Positions 19,007-28,083 are shown, counted from the stretch's first letter. The stretch is DNA of 64,000 nucleotides from DASRQK01 sp964401685 (GCA_964401685.1 CAYNZH010000003.1:1-64000), one strand, 5' to 3'. The notes: generated by a model not told the origin, from the letters alone. Numbers and translations are program-made.

Positions 19007-21658
19007 TTACCTCCCATAGTGGTCATTTCTCTTGGTCAATTTCAAATCCTGCAAGATTGACGCTTTTGCTTTAATCGTGAAATTGAAACTTTGGTATTGG
19101 CCGAATGGAACCCAGCCGAAGGACATGTCCCAACAATGTAAATCTCTATAAATGCTGAATCTGGTCAGTGAGACTTGTTTGTTTTTGAAATCATATCCAG
19201 AATTGAACTGAACTTTCCAGTTGGGTGTGAGACTCAAATCCCCGTGGAGATTCAATGTACTCGTTATATGGGAAGTCAGCCCGGCCTTACTGTATTGGAA
19301 CGCAAAAGACCCAGCAAGATTCCAAGGAATATTAAAATCTACAAAAGCATTGGGATCAGCGCTGATCCTTGAAAGGGCGGCCTGTTGTTCGGGTGTCATC
19401 CCCGGCGGCCGGGTTTGATTTATTTCATCAAGATTTTCATTGCGATTTCTCAGCATTTCCGGATTTAGGCTATAATCAAAGGAAAGTCCGAAATTCACCA
19501 ACCGGGCGAGCTTGCCTTGTTTTAGGGCAAACTGATTGACCCGTCTGCCATCGGCATTCAGCTGATAGGGGTCAAAGACACCATGAAAATTGATATTAAT
19601 CTGCCTGTTGAACAAAGCTGTCCTTCCCGAAAAATTGATCATTGAGAGCCGAAAAGAATCTGCAGCCACATTGTAATTTCCCGTGAAGGTAAGGCCCTGG
19701 ATAATGGGAACCTTCTTCAATCCTCCATCAGTGGTATCGCTTCTGCTGCGCACCTTGGATTCGATGGTATTGTCCACCGAAAAACCTATACCCATGGATT
19801 TCCCCGTGCCGGGAGAGCCGTAGATGCCTTGTTGGAAGATGGAGTAAGATTGTGGAACGCCGTCCACTCCCATAAAAGTGCGGTAAAATCCAAAAATAGG
19901 ATCCGAGAAGTCAGGACGGTAGTTAATATTCACCGAAGGCGTAATCACATGGCGGGTCGCTTCTACTCTTCCGATACGACCGAATTGTCCATAAATTTTT
20001 GTTGATAGTCCACTTGAGACAGAATAATCATAAGCTCTCGCAAAACCCTGCACCGTATCCCGTACCTCTTTGAAGCCTCCAGGAGTGTTCTCCAGCCGGC
20101 GTCGGGTACTTTGCAAATACCAGCGTTCCGTGTAATTTACGTTTGTATTTACTTGGAAATACTTCAATGCGTTTAAAGACAGGCTTATCGGAACAGTATG
20201 CTGAAAACCGTTCTGAAATTGCCCCAACGTTTCGCGCTCAAAAAGTTGGGCTTCCTGGGTTTGTATAGAGTTCCTTCCTTGCAAGCTGTAACCCATAGTG
20301 ATCTTCTGATACCATTTTTGCTCACCTATTCGGTCGGGGCTGTCAAAGGGATTGAAGGTTGCGACGTTCACATTGAATGAGGGAAGCTCTAAATAAACGT
20401 TTCCAGACGTAATATCCTGCCTATGGCTCAAACTGGAAGTGAAATTGACGCGGCCATCCGCAAACCGACGCCCATAACTAATACTGGAGGACATGTTGTT
20501 TTGGGTCAATTGCTCATAATTGTAAGTTGCACCAGCCGCAGTGTTTTGAAAATATGAACCGGTACCAAAGTTGACCGAAGCGGAAAATGAAGTCCCAGGA
20601 TTGGCTTCCGGCCGCTGAGAGTGGTTCCAGGTAATATTGAAATCCTTATTGGCGCGGTAATCTGGCGTGCCTTCTACACCATTTCTGGTCGATGCGTATC
20701 GCAGATTGAAACCGCCGTCGTATTTGTAATTGACTCTGTAGGTGGTTCTCAATGAGGCCTCGTAAGAACCCTTGGAGTACAAAGTCCCTCTAACCTCAGA
20801 GTCCCAGTAATCGTTGAACGCGAAGTACCATCCAATATCGCGCATGTGGAATCCACGTGAGAAATCTTCTCCGAACGAGGGAAAAAGAAAGCCAGAAGAT
20901 TTTTTGTCCGGTTTTGGGAAAAATCCGAATGGAATCATCAGGGGCTTTATGTGCACGCCCTCAACTACCAAATAAGCAGGACCGGCTACGATCTGATTTT
21001 CTGTAACGATCCCTTTATTGATGAATAGTCCGAAATGCGTGTGAGGTTCGGGCAAATTACAAGTACTGTACATCCCATGAAATATGGACATTTCTCGGTA
21101 TTGATTCATTTTTACTTGGCTAGCCTGAATATAGCCACCATCCACTTCGCTGAAAATTCCGTACGTAATTCCTTGATCCGTACCGTAATTGTACCGCAAG
21201 GAATCCACCGCTTTCGCGGATTCACCGGGCATCACCATCACTGGACGGCCGACGTATTTCCCGAGATGATCCACCTGACCACTGGCAAAAATCTGCTGAC
21301 TGTTGAAATCTACGATGATATAATCTGCAGCGAGCTCCAAATCATCATACTTGACTTTAGCCTCCCGGTAAAGATGCAAGCGATTGTTTTTAATATCGAA
21401 CCACTGGGAGTCCCGCGCAACAATATTGACTATTGCCGATAACTGAGATGTTTCAGAGGGCTCCTGTCGCACATCCTGAATGGGCATTTCCGCATTGGTG
21501 GGCAAATCCTCCATCAATCGGCGCGTCGTGGTATCCAAATTGACCACCGTGTCCTGAGCATAGAAATGGGGATTTTCACCACCGAAAACTGGGTTGCTGC
21601 CTGCTGCGGAAACAAGAAAAATCAAAAAGACGACTAAAAATCCAGCTAACGACTTCAA
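19007..21658 (-). CDS. lptD: LptD-like LPS assembly outer membrane protein
   Basis: Outer-membrane translocon that inserts lipopolysaccharide into the outer leaflet. The 883 residues begin with a hydrophobic signal peptide. An OstA/LptA-like jellyroll region follows at about residues 75-170 (LHLYREAKVKYDDLELAADYIIVDF, FASGQVDHLG). The conserved LptD segment comes next (MYSTCNLPEPHTHF, IPFGFFPKPDKKSSGFLFP), then a beta-barrel to the C-terminus. Its extreme C-terminus (LKLTKRNDHYGR) is typical of Bacteroidota LptD-like proteins. The start is TTG at 21658: an in-frame TGA lies 12 codons upstream and neither ATG nor GTG occurs between. It is divergent from the amidase and MCE genes. Confidence 0.9.
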   Translation of the reverse strand: MKSLAGFLVVFLIFLVSAAGSNPVFGGENPHFYAQDTVVNLDTTTRRLMEDLPTNAEMPIQDVRQEPSETSQLSAIVNIVARDSQWFDIKNNRLHLYREAKVKYDDLELAADYIIVDFNSQQIFASGQVDHLGKYVGRPVMVMPGESAKAVDSLRYNYGTDQGITYGIFSEVDGGYIQASQVKMNQYREMSIFHGMYSTCNLPEPHTHFGLFINKGIVTENQIVAGPAYLVVEGVHIKPLMIPFGFFPKPDKKSSGFLFPSFGEDFSRGFHMRDIGWYFAFNDYWDSEVRGTLYSKGSYEASLRTTYRVNYKYDGGFNLRYASTRNGVEGTPDYRANKDFNITWNHSQRPEANPGTSFSASVNFGTGSYFQNTAAGATYNYEQLTQNNMSSSISYGRRFADGRVNFTSSLSHRQDITSGNVYLELPSFNVNVATFNPFDSPDRIGEQKWYQKITMGYSLQGRNSIQTQEAQLFERETLGQFQNGFQHTVPISLSLNALKYFQVNTNVNYTERWYLQSTRRRLENTPGGFKEVRDTVQGFARAYDYSVSSGLSTKIYGQFGRIGRVEATRHVITPSVNINYRPDFSDPIFGFYRTFMGVDGVPQSYSIFQQGIYGSPGTGKSMGIGFSVDNTIESKVRSRSDTTDGGLKKVPIIQGLTFTGNYNVAADSFRLSMINFSGRTALFNRQININFHGVFDPYQLNADGRRVNQFALKQGKLARLVNFGLSFDYSLNPEMLRNRNENLDEINQTRPPGMTPEQQAALSRISADPNAFVDFNIPWNLAGSFAFQYSKAGLTSHITSTLNLHGDLSLTPNWKVQFNSGYDFKNKQVSLTRFSIYRDLHCWDMSFGWVPFGQYQSFNFTIKAKASILQDLKLTKRNDHYGR

Positions 21659-21676
21659 ACTTTGATAAATGAATAT

Positions 21677-21713
21677 TACTTTTGCTACTATTCAGTGCAT
21701 GCGCACAAAATTA
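21677..21713. promoter_or_regulatory. divergent lptD/amidase region with two candidate -7 elements
   Basis: On the plus strand TACTTTTG (21677-21684) could serve the amidase. On the minus strand TAATTTTG (plus positions 21706-21713) could serve lptD, giving a leader of about 40 nt. Both fit TAnnTTTG exactly, but neither has a TTG at the optimal distance. The inferred transcripts would overlap head-on by a few bases. Confidence 0.35.
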
Positions 21714-21757
21714 ATTAAAAAGATTGATGTATTTTGGCGTTTCTAATACAAATCACT

Positions 21758-22411
21758 ATGCGAAACACGATTTTGGTAAATTACTTCATAATACTTCTCC
21801 TGCTAATGACTACCTATCCAACGGAATTAGTCGGGAATAATTATGAAGATCCCAAATATACTGTAAAGACCATTGTATTGGATGCAGGTCACGGGGGAGA
21901 AGATCCGGGTGCCATAGGTCGGAATTACAGGGAAAAGGATGTNNNNNNNNNNNNNNNNNNNNNNNNNNNNNNNNNNNNNNNNNNNNNNNNNNNNNNNNNN
22001 NNNNNNNNNNNNNNNNNNNNNNNNNNNNNNNNNNNNNNNNNNGCCATCCGTGAAAATGCTTCCATACTTTTCGAAGACAACTACGAAGAGACATATGGAG
22101 ATTTCGATCCAACAGACCCCGAAAGCTACATTATTTTCTCGTTAATGAAAAATCAATTCAGAGAACAAAGTATAAGATTTGCATCGTTGGTTCAGGACGA
22201 GTTTGGTAGACTTGGACGTGTCGACAGAGGTGTAAAGGAACAAAGCCTGGCCGTCCTTGCTTATACGGGCATGCCCGCCGTGCTGACCGAATTGGGCTTC
22301 ATCAGCAATGCCGCCGAAGAACAATTTATGAACTCTGATGCCGGAAAAAACGATTTAGCCCGCGCACTCCTCAATGCTGTGAAACAATATAAGAAAATAA
22401 TAGAACGGTAG
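21758..22411 (+). CDS. N-acetylmuramoyl-L-alanine amidase (Amidase_3), interrupted by a scaffold gap
   Basis: Zinc-dependent peptidoglycan amidase that cleaves the MurNAc-L-Ala bond during cell separation. The ATG at 21758 opens a signal peptide (MRNTILVNYFIILLLLM). The first zinc-ligand motif is VLDAGHGGEDPGA (His45), followed by REKD with the second ligand Glu. After the gap come the typical ENASILFEDNY segment and the catalytic-Glu motif AVLTELGFISN. The third ligand (SIHxNA in the family) must lie within the 100 N. In the family about 90-100 residues separate these flanks, so the true missing length is probably nearer 250-290 bp than 100; the frame is preserved only by chance. It lies 55 bp upstream of the MCE gene. 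Confidence 0.9.
   Translation: MRNTILVNYFIILLLLMTTYPTELVGNNYEDPKYTVKTIVLDAGHGGEDPGAIGRNYREKDXXXXXXXXXXXXXXXXXXXXXXXXXXXXXXXXXXAIRENASILFEDNYEETYGDFDPTDPESYIIFSLMKNQFREQSIRFASLVQDEFGRLGRVDRGVKEQSLAVLAYTGMPAVLTELGFISNAAEEQFMNSDAGKNDLARALLNAVKQYKKIIER
21943..22042. other. assembly gap of 100 N of unknown true length
   Basis: Exactly 100 N inside the amidase gene. Unlike the other two gaps in this window, the flanks are not copies of each other, so sequence is really missing here. It removes the expected SIHxNA zinc-ligand region. Confidence 0.98.
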
Positions 22412-22466
22412 GCGTTTTGCTTTCGGCATCAATTTTGTGATTAATCTTTAAATAAATACTATAAAA

Positions 22467-23408
22467 TTGAAGATTACACACGAAATTAAAGTCGGAATTT
22501 TTGCCGTTTTGGCCATCGCTATCCTCGTCGTGGGTTATAGCTTCTTGAAGGGCAATGACGTTTTCAGTCAGGACAATACCTATTATACTGTCTATGACAG
22601 GGTGGATGGTCTGACCGAATCTAAGCCTATTTTGGTAAACGGGTATCAGATCGGGCGCGTTTCGAAAATGGAACTCTTGGAAGATGGGCGTATTCAAACC
22701 GAATTTAAGGTCAAACGCACGTATGCGGTTCCGGCAAATACTGTGGCAAAAATCACCAGCACAGACTTGTTGGGCGGAAAGGCCATCGTCTTTGAATTGG
22801 GCGATAGCCCACAATATGCTGCGGACGGCGCCTATCTGGAGTCTGGGACGACAAAAAACATCATGGAACAGGTCGAACCAATCCAGAAAAGAGCAGAAGA
22901 CATTGCTGCAGTGCTGGATTCTGTGCTGAGTTCTATCAACAATACGATTAACGAAGATTTTCAGCGGGATTTTAACCGCAGCATCAGTAGCATTGCCAAT
23001 TCACTGCATAGTCTGGAGAACATCACCGCGCAACTTAATACCCTTGTAGGTAAGGAAAGAACCAGGGTCAGCGATATCATGGCCAATGTTGCCTCGATTA
23101 CCGGAAATCTTCAGGCAAATAATGAAAAAATCACCAATGTGCTGACGAATCTGGAGGACATCAGCGATCAGGTTGCAAAGGCAGATTTCGCACAAACAAT
23201 CAACAGTGCGAACAAAGCGATGGCAGATTTTCAGGCCGTTGTGGATAGGATCGAAAGTGGTGAAGGGTCGATTGGACTCCTACTCAATGACGAAAAGCTT
23301 TATGACAACTTGAACAATGCGTCCAAAAACCTGGACGAACTTTTACTCGACATGAAAGCTCGCCCAGGCAGATACATTCATTTCTCTGTATTTGGCAGGC
23401 GCAATTAA
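22467..23408 (+). CDS. MCE/MlaD family lipid-transport substrate-binding protein
   Basis: Membrane-anchored periplasmic MCE protein, the family that forms hexameric rings for phospholipid transport between membranes. The 313 residues have an N-terminal anchor (VGIFAVLAIAILVVGYSFLKG). A single MCE domain follows at about residues 37-115 (VYDRVDGLTESKPILVNGYQIGRV), then a long helical, coiled-coil-prone region. A C-terminal GSIGLLLNDEKLYDNLN element is shared with Bacteroidota homologues. The start is TTG, because an in-frame TAA lies just upstream and the residues after it (KITHEIKVGIFA) match the usual N-terminus. The permease and ATPase partners are not in this window. It follows the amidase gene in the same direction. 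Confidence 0.92.
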   Translation: MKITHEIKVGIFAVLAIAILVVGYSFLKGNDVFSQDNTYYTVYDRVDGLTESKPILVNGYQIGRVSKMELLEDGRIQTEFKVKRTYAVPANTVAKITSTDLLGGKAIVFELGDSPQYAADGAYLESGTTKNIMEQVEPIQKRAEDIAAVLDSVLSSINNTINEDFQRDFNRSISSIANSLHSLENITAQLNTLVGKERTRVSDIMANVASITGNLQANNEKITNVLTNLEDISDQVAKADFAQTINSANKAMADFQAVVDRIESGEGSIGLLLNDEKLYDNLNNASKNLDELLLDMKARPGRYIHFSVFGRRN

Positions 23409-23415
23409 ACGGACT

Positions 23416-25380
23416 TCACAGTGTTTTCTCTAACCAAGAAAAAAACTCTCTTTGCCAAACCATCGCATTTTGGGGAGACAAAATCCAGTGATTTTCTCCC
23501 GGGAAATACAGCAGTTTGCTGGGAATGTTTCTGAGTTGGGCGGCCTGGTAGGCTTGTAAACCCTGCTCAATAGGCACCCGATAATCTTTTCCACCTTGAA
23601 TGATCAAAATCGGTGTGTCCCATTTTTCAACATGGGTGAGTGGATTGAATTCCTGGTAAATTTTCTGATTTTCGCTTTCCCAGTAAGGGCCTCCGAAATC
23701 TTTATTTGCAAAAAATAATTCTTCGGTTGTACCGTACCAGCTGCGGGTATCATACAGACCGCAGTGTGAGATGAAGGATTTAAAACGTCCCTCGTGAACA
23801 CCTGCGAGCATAAAAACTGAATATCCTCCATAGCTGGCTCCCACAGCACCGAGGCGGTCTTTGTCCACATAGGGCTCTTGGGAAATGTCGTCAATCGCAG
23901 AAAGATAATCGCGAATGGGTTGACCCCCCCAGTCGCCGCTTATGGCTTCGTTCCACTCAACCCCATGGCCGGGCATCCCGCGCCTGTTTGGCGCGATCAC
24001 AATATAGCCATGCGCCGCGATCAGCTGTAGATTCCACCGAAAGGAATAAAATTGAGTCAATGCGGATTGTGGACCTCCCTGGCAATAAAGCAAGGTGGGA
24101 TACTTTTTGTTCGGGTCAAAGTCGGGGGGATAAACCACCCACGAGAAAAGGTCTTTCCCATCGCTGGCCTTTGTAATGCGCGATTCTACTCTGCTTTCTG
24201 CTATTTCTGCATAAGCATGATCGTTCACCGAAGTCAATTGGGTGAGGGATCTTTCAGCCAAATCAAATCTGAAGAGCTCGCTCGCCCTATTGAAGGTGTT
24301 TTTGGCAACCACAAGCTGATTGCCGCTCTGGCCGACTATCGAGGTGATATCGTGATTACCAGCGCTGATTTGTTGTATATGTCTAACTGAGTTTCGGTCG
24401 ATCCCTTCTTGTAAATCAATTTCAAATAGCTGAACCGTCCCACGAATCGGTGCTAAAAACCAAATTTTGCGTTCATCATTGCTCCACTCAAAGGCATTCA
24501 CGGTCCCATCCCAATTTTCTGTCAGGTTTATCAGTTCCCGACTGCGTAGGTCGTAGAGGACAACGTCGTTTTTATCTGCTTCGTAACCGTCTTCACTCAT
24601 GCTCAACCAACTCAAGTATCTGCCGCCGGGACTAAATGCGGGGTGCGTATCATATCCCATCATCCCGTGGGTTAGGTTGGTCGTTTCCCCCGTTCGAAGA
24701 TCGTAGCGGTATAAATCTGCGTTGGTGCTGAGCGCAAAGTCTTTTCCGTATTTCTTTTTGCTGACATACACGATGCTCTCGCTGTCTGGTGCCCAGATTA
24801 GGTCTTCTTTCCCCCCAAAAGGAACCTGAGGTGCGTGGAACGGCTCGCCTTCCATAATGTCAACGTGCTCGCCAATTTTCCCTTGATCATAACTCGCGTA
24901 GAACACATGATTGAATTCCCCGGTATTCCAAGAGTCCCAATGCCTGTAATGAAGTTCATCGTACACATATGCATCGGCTTGAGGCAAATCACCATAGAGT
25001 ACTTTGGCCTCCGTCGGTTTTAGGAGCACAGCTTTGGTAAACAAAATCTTTTTTCCATCTGGAGAAAGCCGAACGTTCCGCAGTCCATCTTCTTTGCCGA
25101 TTGTATTCTCAAATTGATTTGGCGACGGTAGTGGAACAGCCGTTCCTCCACCCACCGGAATAGCGTACAGAATTCTCTCGCTGTTGTTCTTGGTAACATT
25201 AAAAGAAGTCACACCGAAAACCACTTGTTGCCTGTCCGAAGTCAGGCCCTCAGCTGACACACGGCCCAATTCCCAAAGTTTTTCCGGAGTCAATGGTTGC
25301 TTTTGCTGTGCTATAACAGGTGCAGTGTGGCAAGTAAGGCCGCTCACCAATACCGCAGCAATGAAGATTTTCTTTTTCAT
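23416..25380 (-). CDS. S9 family peptidase (acylaminoacyl/dipeptidyl peptidase-like), secreted
   Basis: The 654-residue serine peptidase has a signal peptide (MKKKIFIAAVLVSGLTCHTAPVIAQ). A TolB/PD40-type propeller region follows (RLSPDGKKILF, AFSPGGRYLSWLS), then a C-terminal alpha/beta hydrolase with Ser516 in GASYGGY, an Asp in GGKDYRVPIEQ and a His in PGENHW. The order and length match periplasmic S9C-type enzymes. It is unrelated in length and N-terminal sequence to the S9 gene at 9358-12090, so it is not a recent duplicate. It converges on the MCE gene with 7 bp between stop codons. Confidence 0.92.
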   Translation of the reverse strand: MKKKIFIAAVLVSGLTCHTAPVIAQQKQPLTPEKLWELGRVSAEGLTSDRQQVVFGVTSFNVTKNNSERILYAIPVGGGTAVPLPSPNQFENTIGKEDGLRNVRLSPDGKKILFTKAVLLKPTEAKVLYGDLPQADAYVYDELHYRHWDSWNTGEFNHVFYASYDQGKIGEHVDIMEGEPFHAPQVPFGGKEDLIWAPDSESIVYVSKKKYGKDFALSTNADLYRYDLRTGETTNLTHGMMGYDTHPAFSPGGRYLSWLSMSEDGYEADKNDVVLYDLRSRELINLTENWDGTVNAFEWSNDERKIWFLAPIRGTVQLFEIDLQEGIDRNSVRHIQQISAGNHDITSIVGQSGNQLVVAKNTFNRASELFRFDLAERSLTQLTSVNDHAYAEIAESRVESRITKASDGKDLFSWVVYPPDFDPNKKYPTLLYCQGGPQSALTQFYSFRWNLQLIAAHGYIVIAPNRRGMPGHGVEWNEAISGDWGGQPIRDYLSAIDDISQEPYVDKDRLGAVGASYGGYSVFMLAGVHEGRFKSFISHCGLYDTRSWYGTTEELFFANKDFGGPYWESENQKIYQEFNPLTHVEKWDTPILIIQGGKDYRVPIEQGLQAYQAAQLRNIPSKLLYFPGENHWILSPQNAMVWQREFFSWLEKTL

Positions 25381-25433
25381 CTTGCAAGATAAGATTAATT
25401 GCAGGCGAAGTCAAAAAAAAATATTCAATTATT

Positions 25434-25463
25434 TTGGTGAACCAACAATTTCACTTATCTTTG
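25434..25463 (+). promoter_or_regulatory. tRNA-Leu promoter (TTG-N19-TATCTTTG)
   Basis: TTG at 25434-25436 and TATCTTTG at 25456-25463, separated by 19 bp, fit the Bacteroidota -33/-7 promoter consensus. The predicted transcription start is about 20 bp before the tRNA 5' end. Confidence 0.8.
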
Positions 25464-25490
25464 CAGTCCAAAATAAGAGAAAATCCTAAT

Positions 25491-25572
25491 GCGGAAGTGG
25501 CGTAATTGGTAGCCGCACCAGACTTAGGATCTGGCGCCGAAAGGCGTGGGGGTTCGAGTCCCTTCTTCCGCA
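25491..25572 (+). tRNA. tRNA-Leu (anticodon UAG)
   Basis: A complete 82-nt class II tRNA. Acceptor arms GCGGAAG and CTTCCGC pair perfectly, followed by discriminator A at 25572. The anticodon stem CCAGA/TCTGG encloses CTTAGGA, giving anticodon TAG. The long variable arm (GCGCCGAAAGGCGT) and the TTCGAGT loop complete the leucine identity. CCA is not encoded. It is flanked by its own promoter and an intrinsic terminator. Confidence 0.97.
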
Positions 25573-25578
25573 CTTGAG

Positions 25579-25611
25579 TCCTCCCGATAATTATTTTCGG
25601 GAGGATTTTTT
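25579..25611 (+). terminator. intrinsic terminator after tRNA-Leu
   Basis: A 9-bp perfect stem, TCCTCCCGA (25579-25587) with TCGGGAGGA (25597-25605), closes a 9-base loop and is followed directly by six T residues (25606-25611). Confidence 0.93.
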
Positions 25612-25640
25612 ATATCAATGCGAAACGCTTAAAAGTAGTT

Positions 25641-26987
25641 ATGAAAATTGAACATCAGAAGATAGACGACTTGAATGCCGTTGTAACTGTGGAGATAGCC
25701 CCGGAAGATTACAATCCTCAGGTAGACAAAGCCATTAAGGATCAGGCAAAAAACGCCAAACTACCCGGGTTCCGGCCTGGAATGGTACCGGCGTCCCACA
25801 TCAGGAGAACTTACGGAAAGGGTATCCTTTTTGATGAAATCAACCGTTTGGTAAGTGATAAAATCAACGCCTATGTTGATGAGCAAAAATTGGAAATCTT
25901 AGGCCAGCCTCTTCCTAAAGAAGAAGATGACAGCAACTATAACTGGGATTTCAAGGATGTATTCACTTTTCAATACGAATTGGGCCTTGCTCCTGAATTT
26001 GAATCTCCTTTCACCGCCAAATCCAAATACGTTGAATACACTATTCAGGCGGATGAGAAAACCCTCGCAGAACGCATCAAAAGTCTCCGCAGAAGTTACG
26101 GAAAAATGAGTAATCCTGAAGTTTCTGAGGACGGGGATGTCCTTTACGCCGAGTTTGTCCAGTTGGATGAGCAAGGCGCTGAGTTAGCAGATGGAATCAA
26201 CAAAGCGGCCTCCTTGCGGATTGACCTGGTAGAAGATAAAAAAGTCAAAAAATCACTCATCGGCCTGAAAAAGGAAGATTCTTTGACAGTGGATCTAAAA
26301 AAAGCACTGAAATCCTCAGATTTGAGCCGTATGTTGGGCATCGAGGAACAAGCGATTGAGGAGTGGACTTCAGGGAACTTTAAAGTCACCGTCAAAAATG
26401 TGAACCGCTTAGGCGAGGCAGATTTGAACGAGGAATTTTACACCAAGCTTTTCGGAGAAGGTGTCGTTTCAAATGAAGAAGAATTTAAGGCGAAAATCAA
26501 GGAAGAAGTTGAGAGCATGTTGGCCCAAAATTCTGTTCAGAAACTGCAAAATGATTTTTATCTCAAGGGAATGGAAGAGGCAAATCTCGAGTTGCCTGAA
26601 CCCTTTTTGAAAAAATGGTTGAAAGCAACCAATCCTAAGCTCCAGGAAGATGAGCTGGAAGAAGGATTCAGCGATTTTATCAAAAACCTGAAATGGACTT
26701 TAATCGAGAACAAAATTATCAAAGATCAGAACATCGAGATTAAGTATGAAGATGTTTTAGGTCTCGCCAAAGAACGGATTTCGGCTCAGATTCAGATGTA
26801 TGGACAAGGGCAGATGCCAAACGAAGAGGAACTTGGACGCTACGCCGTGCAGTTCCTGCAAGACAAAGAACAGGCCAATCGCCTTTTCGAAGAAGTCAAA
26901 GCGCTGAAAGTATTTGACTTCCTAAAAACATTCGTAAAAATAGAAAAGAAAGACATAGACTACGACAAGTTCCTCGAGCTGAACTAA
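25641..26987 (+). CDS. tig: trigger factor, ribosome-associated chaperone
   Basis: Cytosolic chaperone that binds the ribosome exit tunnel and shields nascent chains. The 448 residues include the ribosome-docking signature GFRPGMVP (residues 43-50) in the N-terminal domain. The central FKBP-like region (about 150-245) is strongly diverged and lacks recognisable FKBP active-site aromatics, as I recall is common for Bacteroidota members. The helical C-terminal arms complete the length. It is preceded by the tRNA terminator and ends in front of a bidirectional terminator, so it is probably monocistronic. Confidence 0.93.
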   Translation: MKIEHQKIDDLNAVVTVEIAPEDYNPQVDKAIKDQAKNAKLPGFRPGMVPASHIRRTYGKGILFDEINRLVSDKINAYVDEQKLEILGQPLPKEEDDSNYNWDFKDVFTFQYELGLAPEFESPFTAKSKYVEYTIQADEKTLAERIKSLRRSYGKMSNPEVSEDGDVLYAEFVQLDEQGAELADGINKAASLRIDLVEDKKVKKSLIGLKKEDSLTVDLKKALKSSDLSRMLGIEEQAIEEWTSGNFKVTVKNVNRLGEADLNEEFYTKLFGEGVVSNEEEFKAKIKEEVESMLAQNSVQKLQNDFYLKGMEEANLELPEPFLKKWLKATNPKLQEDELEEGFSDFIKNLKWTLIENKIIKDQNIEIKYEDVLGLAKERISAQIQMYGQGQMPNEEELGRYAVQFLQDKEQANRLFEEVKALKVFDFLKTFVKIEKKDIDYDKFLELN

Positions 26988-27029
26988 GTCTGTGGCGGTC
27001 TGGAAGAATACATCAATCAAACTAAACCA

Positions 27030-27066
27030 AAAGAGCCTGCGGCAATAATTTGTCGTCAGGCTCTTT
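27030..27066. terminator. bidirectional terminator between trigger factor and nucleotidyltransferase
   Basis: AAAGAGCCTG (27030-27039) and CAGGCTCTTT (27057-27066) form a 10-bp perfect stem. It lies between the stops of two convergent genes and has A-rich and T-containing flanks on both sides. Confidence 0.85.
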
Positions 27067-27090
27067 ATCCTTTACCGGCTACAGCGAAAA

Positions 27091-28002
27091 TTAAAAGAGT
27101 TTTTCCGGATAAACGCCTTCACGGACCAACCGCGCGAGATTGTCCTCCACTATGGCTTTGTCCTCCTTATAGGTGACCCCAAACCATTTTTCATCCGTAG
27201 GAATCACCTTAAACTGAACCTGACCGCTTTTTATGAGCGCATCTGCAACCAAGGGAATAAAAAACTCTGCTTTGGGGTTGTCTTCATTCTGGTGAACAAA
27301 CTCTTTGAAAAGCTTTTCTGTAATCGGGAACACAGATGGATTGAAACCCCAGAAATTCATAGAGACCATTCGGCTCGAAGGCAACTCATGTTCCTGACCC
27401 TCCTCTTCATAAAAAATCTTCCGCTCCCCATTAACATTTTTAAAATAGACCTTGGTCCGCTCGTCTATGCCCGTCATGTAATTTTCACTGTCAACGACAC
27501 ACACGCCTCTGGAAACAGAGCCGTGGTCTGAGAGCGTTCGGTCAATTCTATATCCCATGAGAGAAAATACTTCGTCGCTCACCTCCTTGGTCAGGAAGTC
27601 TGCCATTTTCCGAAAGGCATCAAAGCCATAAAAATCATCCGCATTGATCACACAAAAGGGCTCGTCGATCTGTGCTTTTGCGGCTAAAACAGCGTGTGCT
27701 GTACCCCATGGCTTTGCCCTCTCTATCTCCTTGGGAATGCCGTACTTATGTAGATCGAAATCCTGAAAGACATAATCGGTCTCGATTTTGCCTGCTAACT
27801 TAGGCTCAAAGATTGCTTTGAACTGTTGCGCAAATTCCTCACGGATAATGAAGATAACCTTTCCGAAACCCGCACGAATTGCGTCAAAAATTGAATAATC
27901 AATGATAGTCTCACCATTTGGCCCGAAACCATCGGTCTGCTTCATACTTCCATAGCGGCTAGCCATTCCGGCAGCCAAAATCAACAAAGTCGGTTTTTTC
28001 AT
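27091..28002 (-). CDS. sugar-phosphate nucleotidyltransferase family protein
   Basis: The 303-residue protein has a GT-A type nucleotidyltransferase fold. The N-terminal signature LILAAGMASRYGSMKQTDGFG supplies the nucleotide-binding Gly-rich loop, and VINADDFYGFDAF gives the metal-binding Asp region. It resembles NDP-sugar pyrophosphorylases such as UTP- or dTTP-dependent glucose-1-phosphate enzymes, but the substrate sugar and nucleotide cannot be assigned. No sugar-pathway neighbours are present. It is transcribed convergently with trigger factor and divergently from the sixA-like gene. Confidence 0.85.
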   Translation of the reverse strand: MKKPTLLILAAGMASRYGSMKQTDGFGPNGETIIDYSIFDAIRAGFGKVIFIIREEFAQQFKAIFEPKLAGKIETDYVFQDFDLHKYGIPKEIERAKPWGTAHAVLAAKAQIDEPFCVINADDFYGFDAFRKMADFLTKEVSDEVFSLMGYRIDRTLSDHGSVSRGVCVVDSENYMTGIDERTKVYFKNVNGERKIFYEEEGQEHELPSSRMVSMNFWGFNPSVFPITEKLFKEFVHQNEDNPKAEFFIPLVADALIKSGQVQFKVIPTDEKWFGVTYKEDKAIVEDNLARLVREGVYPEKLF

Positions 28003-28043
28003 TTATTCTAAATTTTTAAAAATAAGTAGATGCTTTACTACCA

Positions 28044-28083
28044 CAATAACCATGCTCAACCTTCAAGAAAGGCACGGTTATTG
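28044..28083. repeat. near-perfect 12-bp inverted repeat in a divergent intergenic region
   Basis: CAATAACCATGC (28044-28055) and GCACGGTTATTG (28072-28083) pair at 11 of 12 positions around a 16-base loop. It lies in the 108-bp gap between the nucleotidyltransferase and the sixA-like gene. I see no TAnnTTTG on either strand in this gap. It may be an operator, or an RNA hairpin in the leader of the sixA-like operon, ending 27 bp before the start codon. Confidence 0.55.
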
